Assembly (NCBI RefSeq): GCF_900116145.1
Contig: NZ_FPAB01000007.1
Coordinates: 258,067-322,066 of the forward strand
DNA from: Streptomyces harbinensis
GTDB lineage: Bacteria > Actinomycetota > Actinomycetes > Streptomycetales > Streptomycetaceae
Reading direction: 5' to 3'
Length of the DNA stretch: 64,000 nt
Shown here piece by piece: positions 54,367-62,378 of this stretch. The notes under the pieces were generated by a model, which was not told the origin of the DNA, searched no databases, and saw nothing but the letters and a program-made list of their open reading frames with translations. Position 1 is the first letter of the stretch. The number at the start of each line of letters is the position of its first letter. Made by a program: the position numbers and the translations under genes.

Positions 54367-54405
54367 AGTGGGGCTAGCCCCACTTCCGGGCGCGCTGCAT
54401 AGACT
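54367..54405 (+). promoter_or_regulatory. 18-bp perfect palindrome and promoter of the RpiR gene
   Basis: AGTGGGGCTAGCCCCACT (54367-54384) is a perfect palindrome covering the expected -35 region of a promoter whose -10 is TAGACT (54400-54405), eight bases before the RpiR ATG, implying a leaderless mRNA. It also lies 36 bases from the divergent membrane-protein start. Confidence 0.5.
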
Positions 54406-54412
54406 GCGGCGG

Positions 54413-55300
54413 ATGAGTGAGGCGAGCGTAAGCGCGGGCGCGCGGCTGCGGGAGCTGTTCGCGGGGCACCGGCTGACTCCGGCTCAGCGGCGCATCGCGC
54501 ACTGCATGGTGGAGCGGGCCGGGGAGGCGCCGTATCTGTCCAGTGTGGAGCTGGCGCGGCTGGCGGGGGTGAGCCAGCCGTCGGTGACGCGGTTCGCGGT
54601 GGCGCTGGGCTTCGACGGCTATCCGGCGCTGCGGCGCGCGCTGCGCGGCCCGCAGCGTCCCGAGCCGGCGGGTGGCGGCGCGGGGACCGGAGCCGGGGCC
54701 GGGGACGGCACCGGGGCGGACGCCGGGGGGAACCTGTACCAGCGGGCGGTGGCCGCCGAGATCGCGAATCTGCGCCAGCTGGCGGACACCCTCGCCGACC
54801 CCGCGCCGGTGGCGCGCGCCGGGCGGCTGCTGGCCGCGTCCCGGCCGCTGCCGGTCCTGGGGCTGCGGGCGGCGGCGGCGCAGGCGCGCGGGTTCGCGTA
54901 CTTCGCGGCCAAGGTCCACCCCGAGGTGCGGCTGCTGGACGAGGGCGGCTCGATGCTGGCCGACCGCATCGACGCGGCGGTGGCGGCCGGGGCGAGTGCG
55001 CTGCTGTGCTTCGCGCTGCCCCGCCATCCGCGGGAGACGGCGCAGGCGCTGGAGCTGGCCCGGGCTGCGGGGCTGCGGGTGGTGACGGTGGCCGACAGCC
55101 CGTTCGCGCCGGTGGTGCATCCGGACGATCTGCTGCTGCCGGCCCCGGTGAGCACCCTGCTCGCCTTCGACACGGTGTGCGCGCCGATGCTGCTGGGCCG
55201 GGTGCTGCTGGAGGCGATGTGCGACGCGCTGCCTCAGGCGCCGGCCCGGCTGGAGGCGTTCGACGCCCGGGCGGCGGAGCGGGCGCTGTTCCTGGAGTGA
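54413..55300 (+). CDS. MurR/RpiR family transcriptional regulator
   Basis: A 295-residue regulator. The N-terminal HTH_6 domain spans about 8-80 (LFAGHRLTPAQRRIAHCMV, LSSVELARLAGVSQPSVTRFAVALGFDGYPALRRAL). After a Gly/Ala linker a SIS sugar-phosphate-type domain follows (about 140-270: RPLPVLGLRAAAAQARGFAYFAAK, ASALLCFALPRHPRETAQAL). In several actinobacteria an RpiR-type protein sits beside hut genes; here it is one gene away from hutU, so it is a candidate regulator of histidine use through the site at 56735. The ligand is unknown. Confidence 0.88.
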   Translation: MSEASVSAGARLRELFAGHRLTPAQRRIAHCMVERAGEAPYLSSVELARLAGVSQPSVTRFAVALGFDGYPALRRALRGPQRPEPAGGGAGTGAGAGDGTGADAGGNLYQRAVAAEIANLRQLADTLADPAPVARAGRLLAASRPLPVLGLRAAAAQARGFAYFAAKVHPEVRLLDEGGSMLADRIDAAVAAGASALLCFALPRHPRETAQALELARAAGLRVVTVADSPFAPVVHPDDLLLPAPVSTLLAFDTVCAPMLLGRVLLEAMCDALPQAPARLEAFDARAAERALFLE

Positions 55301-55320
55301 ACCGGCGGGGCCGGCGGCGG

Positions 55321-56685
55321 TCACAGGTCGCCGCCCGCTTCGGCGACCACCTCCGCCAGGGTCTGGGCGCGGCGCAGCACGGTGAAGCCGAGGCGGCCGT
55401 CCGGGCCCGGCTCGTAGCCGTGGACGGCGGGGCGGGGGAGCGAGTTGTAGCCGAACGGGGTGGAGAAGTAGTACGCGCCGGTGTCCAGCAGGGCGGCCAG
55501 GTCGCCCGGGGCCAGCGGGGGCAGGGCGCGGTCGCGGGCCACCAGGTCGCCGGCGAAGCAGCACGGTCCCGCCACGTCCTGCCGTACCGGGGTGCCGGTC
55601 TTGGGGCGGCCCTTGGCGTCGTAGGCGGCCACCCGGATCGGCCAGGCGTCGGGGGCGAAGACGGTGCGGGTGGCGACCTGGGCGCCCGCGTGGGTGACGG
55701 CGATGGGCCGGCCGCCCGCCGTTTTGGTGTACTCCACCCGGGTGAGGATCATTCCGGACTTGGCGAGCAGCGACCGGCCGAACTCGGTGACCAGGGCGTA
55801 GCGGCCGCCGAAGAGGCCGGGCACCTCGCGGCGCAGCAGGCGGGCGTAGTCGGCGAAGGTGGGGGTGGTGTCGTCGCCGCCGAAGTGGACGGGGAGGCCG
55901 CCGCCGATGTCGAGGGTGTCGATCTGCCGGCGGCCGGCGGCGGTGTTGATCTCCTCGGCGAGTTCGTAGGTGGCGCGGACGCCGGCGGCCATCCGTTCCA
56001 GGGGGATGCCCTGGGAGCCGGTGTGGCAGTGCAGCCGGGTGAGCCAGGGCCGTTCGGCGAAGGCGCGCAGTACCCAGGCGCGTCCTCCCTCGTCGCGGAG
56101 CGGGACGCCGAACTTGGAGGTGGCGGTGGCGGTGCTCATCGCGTCGATGCTGCCGCCGCCCAGCTGGGGGTTGACGCGGATGCCGATCGGGCCGTGGGCG
56201 CCGCCGGGGCCGGCTTCGGTGCCGGTGCCGGTGGCGAGGAGTTCGGTGAGGCGGTCCAGTTCCTGCGGGTTGTCGGCGTTGAGGGCGATGCCCTGGCGCA
56301 GGGCCGTGCGGAGTTCGGTGCGGGTCTTGGCGGGGGAATCGAGCACGATGCGCGCGGGGTCGAGGCCGGCGGCGTGGGCCAGGGCCAGCTCGCCGGGGCT
56401 GGCGACCTCCGCGCCGATGCCGAGGGCGGCGAGGCGGCGCAGCACGGCGGGGAGGGCGGCGGCCTTGACGGCGAAGGTGTGCAGGACGTGCTGGCCGGGC
56501 GCGGTGACCTCATCGAAGGCAGCATGGAGGGCGGAAGCACGCTCACGCAGGTCCTGGAGATCGAGGAGGCCGATCAGCGGGTGTTCGTCGTCGAGGAGGT
56601 CGTGGGCCACGGCGGCGGCGACGGCCAGGTCGCGGCGCCGGGAGCGGTCGGCGGCCGGGACGGCCGCGGGCGGGACGTCAGGCAT
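55321..56685 (-). CDS. type III PLP-dependent decarboxylase-like enzyme (LysA fold)
   Basis: A 454-residue protein of the alanine racemase/DAP-decarboxylase fold. Visible: the PLP lysine in HTFAVKAAALPAVLRRL (about residue 74), SPGELALAHAAGLDPARIVLDSPAK, IGIRVNPQLGG, the sheet ending LHCHTGSQG, LDIGGGLPVHFGG and the decarboxylase-type C-terminus VAGPCCFAGDLVARDR, YFSTPFGYNSLPRPA. The cysteine pair in GPCC corresponds to the active-site cysteine of amino-acid decarboxylases. It diverges from hutU and may decarboxylate an amino acid or act as a LysA-like enzyme outside lysine synthesis; the substrate cannot be told from sequence. Confidence 0.85.
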   Translation of the reverse strand: MPDVPPAAVPAADRSRRRDLAVAAAVAHDLLDDEHPLIGLLDLQDLRERASALHAAFDEVTAPGQHVLHTFAVKAAALPAVLRRLAALGIGAEVASPGELALAHAAGLDPARIVLDSPAKTRTELRTALRQGIALNADNPQELDRLTELLATGTGTEAGPGGAHGPIGIRVNPQLGGGSIDAMSTATATSKFGVPLRDEGGRAWVLRAFAERPWLTRLHCHTGSQGIPLERMAAGVRATYELAEEINTAAGRRQIDTLDIGGGLPVHFGGDDTTPTFADYARLLRREVPGLFGGRYALVTEFGRSLLAKSGMILTRVEYTKTAGGRPIAVTHAGAQVATRTVFAPDAWPIRVAAYDAKGRPKTGTPVRQDVAGPCCFAGDLVARDRALPPLAPGDLAALLDTGAYYFSTPFGYNSLPRPAVHGYEPGPDGRLGFTVLRRAQTLAEVVAEAGGDL

Positions 56686-56734
56686 ACGGCCACATAAGCA
56701 TGAGCGGGGCGTCGATGGGCAGAACGCTGGATGA

Positions 56735-56771
56735 CTGAAATTATTCAGCGACAGTTGTGGCTGAATATGGA
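56735..56771 (+). promoter_or_regulatory. CTGAA/TTCAG operator-like site in the hutU promoter region
   Basis: CTGAA (56735-56739), ATTA, TTCAG (56744-56748) form a 14-bp palindrome, with a third half-site CTGAA at 56761-56765 and a -10-like TATGGA at 56766-56771. RpiR-type operators are often TGAAAT-rich palindromes, so this may be bound by the regulator at 54413-55300. It could serve both divergent genes. Confidence 0.5.
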
Positions 56772-56794
56772 TCCTCAGCAGGGAGGCAGGGGCG

Positions 56795-58456
56795 ATGTCA
56801 GGACCGCGACCCGTGCGCGCGCCGCGCGGCAGCGAGCTGAGTGCCCGGGGGTGGCAACAGGAAGCCGCGCTGCGCATGCTGCACAACAACCTCGACCCCG
56901 AGGTCGCCGAACACCCCGACGACCTGGTCGTCTACGGCGGCACCGGCCGGGCCGCCCGCGACTGGCCCTCCTTCGACGCCCTCACCCGCACCCTGCGCAC
57001 CCTGCACGACGACGAGACGCTGCTGGTGCAGTCCGGCCGGCCGGTGGGCGTCCTCACCACCCACGAGTGGGCGCCCCGGGTGCTGCTGGCCAACTCCAAC
57101 CTGGTCGGGGAGTGGGCCACCTGGGAGGAGTTCCGCCGCCTGGAGCAGCTGGGCCTGACCATGTACGGGCAGATGACCGCGGGCTCCTGGATCTACATCG
57201 GCACCCAGGGCATCCTCCAGGGCACCTACGAGACCTTCGCCGCCGTCGCCGCCAAACGGTTCGGCGGCACCCTGGCAGGCACCATCACCCTGACGGCGGG
57301 CCTGGGCGGCATGGGCGGCGCCCAGCCGCTGGCCGTCACCATGAACGGCGGCGTCGTCATCTGCGTCGACTGCGACCCGCGCGCCATCGCCCGGCGCATC
57401 GAGCACGGCTACCTGGATGTCCGCGCCGACTCCCTGGAGGACGCGCTGCGGCAGGCGGAGGAGGCGAAGGCGGCGCGCCGTCCGCTGTCCATCGGCGTAC
57501 TCGGCAACGCGGCCGAGGCCGTGCCCCGGCTGCTGGCGCTCGGCGCCCCGATCGACATCGTGACCGACCAGACCAGCGCCCACGACCCGCTGGCCTATCT
57601 GCCGCTGGGGACCGCGTTCGACGGCATGGCCGAGGAGGCGCGGCGCGACCCGGCCGCCTTCACCGCACGGGCCCGGGAGTCGATGGCCCGGCACGTGGCC
57701 GCGATGGTCGGCTTCCAGGACGCCGGGGCCGAGGTCTTCGACTACGGCAACTCGATCCGGGGCGAGGCCCGGCTGGCCGGGTACGAGCGGGCGTTCGACT
57801 TCCCTGGGTTCGTGCCCGCCTACATCCGGCCGCTGTTCTGCGAGGGCAAGGGCCCCTTCCGGTGGGCCGCGCTCAGCGGCGACCCGCGCGACATCGCCGC
57901 CACCGACCGGGCCGTGCTGGACCTCTTCCCCGAGAACGAGTCGCTGGCCCGCTGGATCCGGCTGGCCGGCGAACGCGTCCGCTTCCAGGGCCTGCCCGCC
58001 CGCATCTGCTGGCTCGGCTACGGCGAACGCGACCGGGCCGGGGAGCGCTTCAACGACATGGTCGCCTCCGGGGAACTGGCCGCTCCGGTCGTCATCGGCC
58101 GCGACCACCTGGACTGCGGCTCGGTCGCCTCGCCCTACCGGGAGACCGAGGCGATGCGGGACGGCTCCGACGCCATCGCCGACTGGCCGCTGCTCAACGC
58201 CATGGTCAACGTCGCCTCCGGCGCCTCCTGGGTCTCCCTGCACCACGGCGGCGGCGTCGGCATGGGCCGCTCACTGCACGCGGGCCAGGTCACGGTCGCG
58301 GACGGCACCCGGCTGGCGGGCGAGAAGATCCGGCGGGTGCTGACCAACGACCCGGGCATGGGCGTCATCCGGCACGTGGACGCCGGCTACGAGACGGCGG
58401 AACACGTCGCCTCGGCGCGCGGCGTCCGCGTCCCGATGCGGGAGGAGGCCCCGTGA
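56795..58456 (+). CDS. hutU: urocanate hydratase
   Basis: HutU converts urocanate to imidazolone propionate, the second step of histidine degradation. The 553-residue protein shows the family signatures: RMLHNNLDPEVAEHPDDLVVYGGTG near the N-terminus, MTAGSWIYIGTQGILQGTYET, LTAGLGGMGGAQPLAVTMNGG for NAD binding, and the active-site segment FDYGNSIRG. Near the end are RDHLDCGSVASPYRETE, with the conserved cysteine, and SLHHGGGVGMGRS. The ATG follows GGGAGGCAGGGG. No histidine ammonia-lyase gene (hutH) is in the window. It starts a probable operon with the next three genes. Confidence 0.97.
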   Translation: MSGPRPVRAPRGSELSARGWQQEAALRMLHNNLDPEVAEHPDDLVVYGGTGRAARDWPSFDALTRTLRTLHDDETLLVQSGRPVGVLTTHEWAPRVLLANSNLVGEWATWEEFRRLEQLGLTMYGQMTAGSWIYIGTQGILQGTYETFAAVAAKRFGGTLAGTITLTAGLGGMGGAQPLAVTMNGGVVICVDCDPRAIARRIEHGYLDVRADSLEDALRQAEEAKAARRPLSIGVLGNAAEAVPRLLALGAPIDIVTDQTSAHDPLAYLPLGTAFDGMAEEARRDPAAFTARARESMARHVAAMVGFQDAGAEVFDYGNSIRGEARLAGYERAFDFPGFVPAYIRPLFCEGKGPFRWAALSGDPRDIAATDRAVLDLFPENESLARWIRLAGERVRFQGLPARICWLGYGERDRAGERFNDMVASGELAAPVVIGRDHLDCGSVASPYRETEAMRDGSDAIADWPLLNAMVNVASGASWVSLHHGGGVGMGRSLHAGQVTVADGTRLAGEKIRRVLTNDPGMGVIRHVDAGYETAEHVASARGVRVPMREEAP

Positions 58457-58580
58457 GCGGGGCGGCGGCCGGGCCGCGGCCCGGCCGGGCGCGGGCGGTG
58501 GGGGCCGTGCCGGGTGGTGGCGGGCGTGCGGCGGGGGCGGAGGCCAGGGTGTCGGGGCGGAACGGGGAGGACGGATAGCC

Positions 58581-59789
58581 GTGGCGGACGGATTTCTCTC
58601 GTTGTGGCGGGACCTGGAGCCCATCGGGCGGGACGCCGGGTCCGGCGGGTACCGGCGGTTCGCGTGGGGTGGCGCCGACGGGGAGTGCCGGGACTGGTTC
58701 CGGGACCAGGCCAGGGCGCGCGGGCTGCGGTACGAGGTGGACCGCAACGGCAACCAGTGGGCCTGGCGCGGCGACCCGGAGCGCGGCGACGCCGTCGTCA
58801 CCGGCTCGCACCTGGACTCCGTACCGGACGGCGGCGCCTTCGACGGGCCGCTCGGGGTGGTGTCCGCGTTCGCCGCCGTGGACCGGGTGCCGGACGGCGG
58901 GCGCCCGCTGGGCATCGTCAACTTCACCGACGAGGAAGGCGCCCGGTTCGGCGTCGCCTGCGTCGGCTCCCGGCTCGCCACCGGCACCCTCACCCCCGAA
59001 CGCGCCCGCACCCTGCGCGACGCGCAAGGCATCAGCCTGCCGCAGGCCATGGAACGCGCCGGCCGGGACCCGGACGCCATCGGCCCCGACCCCGAACGCC
59101 TCGCCCGCATCGGCGCCTTCGTCGAACTCCACATCGAACAGGGCCGCGCCCTGGCCGACACCCCGCACCCGGTCGGCGTCGCCTCCGCCATCTGGCCGCA
59201 CGGGCGCTGGCGGTTCGACTTCCACGGCGCCGCCAACCACGCCGGCACCACCCGGCTGGAAGACCGCCGCGACCCGATGCTGACCTACGCCACCACCGTG
59301 CTCGGCGCCCGCAAGAAGGCCCGGCTGGCGGGCGCGCTGGCCACCTTCGGCAAGGTCGCCGTCGAACCCAACGGCGTCAACGCCATCCCCTCCCTGGTGC
59401 GGGGCTGGCTGGACGCCCGCGCCGCCGACCGGCCCACCCTGGACACCGTGGTGGCCGCCATCGAACAGGCCGCCCGCGAACGCGGCGGCCGGGACGGGGT
59501 GACGGTCACCGTCACCGAGGAATCCCGCACCGCCCTCGTCGAGTTCGACACCGCGCTGCGCGACCGGCTGGCCGCCCTGCTCACCGAACGGCACGGCGGC
59601 GCGCCGCTGCTGCCCACCGGCGCGGGACACGACGCCGGCATCCTGTCCGCCGCCGTGCCCACCGCCATGCTCTACGTGCGCAACCCCACCGGGGTCTCCC
59701 ACGCACCCGCCGAGCACGCCACCGAGGACGACTGCGAGGCCGGCGTCACCGCCCTCGCCGAGGTACTGGAGGAACTGGTGTGTCGCTGA
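58581..59789 (+). CDS. M20-family amidohydrolase (allantoate amidohydrolase-like), in the hut operon
   Basis: A 402-residue zinc-dependent amidase of the N-carbamoyl-amino-acid/allantoate hydrolase group. The metal-binding HLDSVPDGGAFDGPLG (His and Asp about 75-85), NFTDEEGARFG with the bridging Glu pair, VELHIEQGRAL, the dimerisation-domain histidine GAANHAGTTRL, and GHDAGILS near 355 with a final metal histidine in VSHAPAEHA all match. It sits between hutU and hutF and overlaps hutF by 10 bases, which argues for N-formyl-L-glutamate hydrolysis, the missing last step here. That substrate is an inference. The GTG follows GGGGAGG. Confidence 0.88.
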   Translation: MADGFLSLWRDLEPIGRDAGSGGYRRFAWGGADGECRDWFRDQARARGLRYEVDRNGNQWAWRGDPERGDAVVTGSHLDSVPDGGAFDGPLGVVSAFAAVDRVPDGGRPLGIVNFTDEEGARFGVACVGSRLATGTLTPERARTLRDAQGISLPQAMERAGRDPDAIGPDPERLARIGAFVELHIEQGRALADTPHPVGVASAIWPHGRWRFDFHGAANHAGTTRLEDRRDPMLTYATTVLGARKKARLAGALATFGKVAVEPNGVNAIPSLVRGWLDARAADRPTLDTVVAAIEQAARERGGRDGVTVTVTEESRTALVEFDTALRDRLAALLTERHGGAPLLPTGAGHDAGILSAAVPTAMLYVRNPTGVSHAPAEHATEDDCEAGVTALAEVLEELVCR

Positions 59790-61132
59790 GCGCGCAGAGC
59801 TACTGGGCCGCCCACGCCTGGCTGAACGGCACCGTCCAGGACGGCGTCGTCATCGCCACCGGACCCGACGGCCGGATCACCGAGGTGCGCACCGGCGTGC
59901 CCGAACCCCCGATCGGCGCCGTCCCGCTCGGCGGCCTCACCGTCCCCGGGCTCGCCAACGCCCACAGCCACTTCTTCCACCGCGCGCTGCGCTCCGCCGC
60001 CCAGATCGGCGGCGGCACCTTCTGGACCTGGCGCGAGGCCATGTACCTGGTCGCCTCCCAGCTCACCCCCGACTCCGCCCACGAACTCGCCCGCGCCGTC
60101 TACGCCGAGATGGCGCTGGCCGGCATCACCTGCGTCGGCGAGTTCCACTATGTGCACCACCAGCCCGACGGCACCCCGTACCACCAGCCCAACGCCATGG
60201 GCGAGGCCCTGATCGCCGCCGCGGCCGACGCCGGCATCCGCATCACCCTCCTCGACACCTGCTACCTCTCCGCCGGCTTCGGCACCCCGCCCACCGCCCG
60301 GCAGCGCCGCTTCAGCGACGGCACCGCCGACGCCTGGGCCGCCCGCGCCGCCGCGCTCACCGCCACCGGCCACGCCCGGATCGGCGCCGCCATCCACTCG
60401 GTGCGCGCCGTCCCCGCCACCGCGCTGGGCACCGTCGCCGACTGGGCCCGCGAGCGCAACGCCCCGCTCCACCTCCATCTCTCCGAACAGCCCGCCGAGA
60501 ACGAGGCCTGCCACCGCGCCCACAGCACCACGCCCACCCGGCTGCTGGCCGACCACGGCATCCTGGGCCCCGGCACCACCGCCGTGCACGCCACCCATCT
60601 CACCGACGACGACATCACCCTGCTCGGCGCCACCGGCACCGGTGTGTGCGTGTGCCCCACCACCGAACGCGACCTCGCCGACGGCATCGGCCCGGCCGCC
60701 GCCCTGGAGCGCGCCGGCAGCCCGCTGAGCCTGGGCAGCGACAGCCACGCCGTCATCGACATCCTCGAAGAGGCCCGCGCCCTGGAACTGCACGAACGGC
60801 TGCGCACCCGCGCCCGCGGCCACTGGACCGCCGCCCAACTGCTGCGCACCGCCTCCGAGGAGGGCCATGCCGCGCTCGGCTGGGCGGACGCCGGCCGTCT
60901 CGAACCGGGCTCCCTCGCCGACTTCACCACCGTGGCGCTGGACACCGTCCGCACGGCGGGCCCCGCCCCCGCGCTGGCCACCGAGGCGGTGATCCACTCC
61001 GCCACCGCGGCCGACGTCCGGCACACCGTGGTCGGCGGCCGGCACATCGTGCGCGACGGAGTGCACCAGACGGTCCACGACGTGCCGGCCGCGCTCGCCC
61101 GCGGCATCCGCGCCCTGAACCACCCCCGCTGA
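59780..61132 (+). CDS. hutF: formimidoylglutamate deiminase
   Basis: A 450-residue amidohydrolase-superfamily enzyme that converts N-formimidoyl-L-glutamate to N-formyl-L-glutamate and ammonia. Metal-binding motifs: VPGLANAHSHFFHRALR (HxH, about residue 57), GVGEFHYVHHQPDG-type region (CVGEFHYVHHQ), HLHLSEQPAENEAC (metal His), AVHATHLTDDD and LGSDSHAVIDIL (catalytic Asp about 317). The FWTWREAMYLVA segment is typical of HutF. The GTG at 59780 has GGAGG upstream and overlaps the stop of the M20 gene by ten bases. Confidence 0.93.
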   Translation: MSLSAQSYWAAHAWLNGTVQDGVVIATGPDGRITEVRTGVPEPPIGAVPLGGLTVPGLANAHSHFFHRALRSAAQIGGGTFWTWREAMYLVASQLTPDSAHELARAVYAEMALAGITCVGEFHYVHHQPDGTPYHQPNAMGEALIAAAADAGIRITLLDTCYLSAGFGTPPTARQRRFSDGTADAWAARAAALTATGHARIGAAIHSVRAVPATALGTVADWARERNAPLHLHLSEQPAENEACHRAHSTTPTRLLADHGILGPGTTAVHATHLTDDDITLLGATGTGVCVCPTTERDLADGIGPAAALERAGSPLSLGSDSHAVIDILEEARALELHERLRTRARGHWTAAQLLRTASEEGHAALGWADAGRLEPGSLADFTTVALDTVRTAGPAPALATEAVIHSATAADVRHTVVGGRHIVRDGVHQTVHDVPAALARGIRALNHPR

Positions 61133-61149
61133 CACCCCGAGGGACGACG

Positions 61150-62328
61150 ATGGCCAGCACGGCAATCACCCACATCGGCACGCTCATCACCAACACCCCC
61201 TCCCTGGGCCACGGCCCCCTCGGACAACTCCACGACGCGGCCCTCGTCATCGAGGACGACCGCATCGCCTGGATCGGTACCACCAGTCAAACACCCGCCA
61301 CTGACAGTCACCACGACGCGGGCGGCCGGGCCGTCATCCCCGGCTTCGTGGACGCCCACTCCCATCTGCTGTTCGCCGGCGACCGCACCGCCGAGTTCAC
61401 CGCCCGCATGTCCGGCCGCCCCTACACCGCAGGCGGCATCCGCTCCACCGTCACCGCCACCCGCCGCGCCACCGACGCGCAGCTCGCCGCCAACCTCACC
61501 GCCCACCTCGCCGAGATGCACCGCCAGGGCACCACCACCGTCGAGACCAAATCGGGGTACGGGCTCACCACCGCCGACGAGTCCCGCGCCCTGCGCGTCG
61601 CCCGCGCGCACACCCCGGAGACCACCTACCTCGGTGCCCACATCACCGCCCCCGAGTACGCGGACGACCCGGACGGCTACGTCGCCCTCGTCACCGGCCC
61701 GATGCTCGACGCCTGCGCGCCGCACGCCCGCTGGATCGACGTGTTCTGCGAGCGCGGCGCGTTCGGCGCGGACGCCGCCCGGACCATCCTGGCCGCCGGC
61801 CGGGCCAGGGGCCTGCTGCCGCGCGTGCACGCCAACCAGCTCGGACCGGGCCCCGGCGTCCAGGTCGCCGTCGAGGCGGGCGCCGTCTCCGCCGACCACT
61901 GCACCCATCTCACCGACGCCGACATCACCGCGCTCGCCGACGCCGGCACCGTCGCCACCCTGCTCCCCGGCTGCGAGTTCTCCACCCGCTCCCCGTACCC
62001 GGACGCCCGCCGGCTGCTGGCCGCCGGCGTCACCGTCGCGCTGGCCACCGACTGCAACCCCGGCTCCTCGTACACCTCCTCCATGCCCTTCTGCCTCGCG
62101 GTCGCCGTCCGCGAGATGGGCCTGACCCCCGACGAGGCCCTGTGGTCCGCCACGGCCGGCGGCGCCGCCGCCCTCGCCCGCGACGACATCGGCCACCTCG
62201 CCCCGGGCGCCCGCGCCGACCTCGCCGTACTCGACGCCCCCTCCCCGGTGCACCTCGCCTACCGCCCCGGTGTCCCCCTCGTCCACGCGGTATGGCGCGA
62301 CGGCCGCCCGGTGCCCCCGGCGCCGTAG
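61150..62328 (+). CDS. hutI: imidazolonepropionase
   Basis: HutI hydrolyses imidazolone propionate to N-formimidoyl-L-glutamate. The 392-residue protein is of standard length. Motifs: VIPGFVDAHSHLLFAGDRTAEF with the HxH zinc ligands (about 65), ETKSGYGLTTADESRALRVA, HANQLGPGPGVQVAVEAGAVSADHCTHL with the other metal histidines, and LATDCNPGSSYTSSMPF with the catalytic Asp. The ATG lies 17 bases after the hutF stop, with GAGGGA upstream. It completes the route urocanate, imidazolone propionate, FIGLU, formylglutamate encoded in this operon. Confidence 0.96.
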   Translation: MASTAITHIGTLITNTPSLGHGPLGQLHDAALVIEDDRIAWIGTTSQTPATDSHHDAGGRAVIPGFVDAHSHLLFAGDRTAEFTARMSGRPYTAGGIRSTVTATRRATDAQLAANLTAHLAEMHRQGTTTVETKSGYGLTTADESRALRVARAHTPETTYLGAHITAPEYADDPDGYVALVTGPMLDACAPHARWIDVFCERGAFGADAARTILAAGRARGLLPRVHANQLGPGPGVQVAVEAGAVSADHCTHLTDADITALADAGTVATLLPGCEFSTRSPYPDARRLLAAGVTVALATDCNPGSSYTSSMPFCLAVAVREMGLTPDEALWSATAGGAAALARDDIGHLAPGARADLAVLDAPSPVHLAYRPGVPLVHAVWRDGRPVPPAP

Positions 62329-62378
62329 CGGCGGGCCGCACCCTGGCGCGCCCCGCGCCCCGGTGTCAGGGTGTGCCG

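Noticed and set aside
58453..58580. Possible 41-codon ORF (GTGAGCGGGG...) overlapping the hutU stop
   Set aside because: Translation is only Gly/Ala/Arg low complexity and the overlap is the only support; it is more likely an untranslated spacer.
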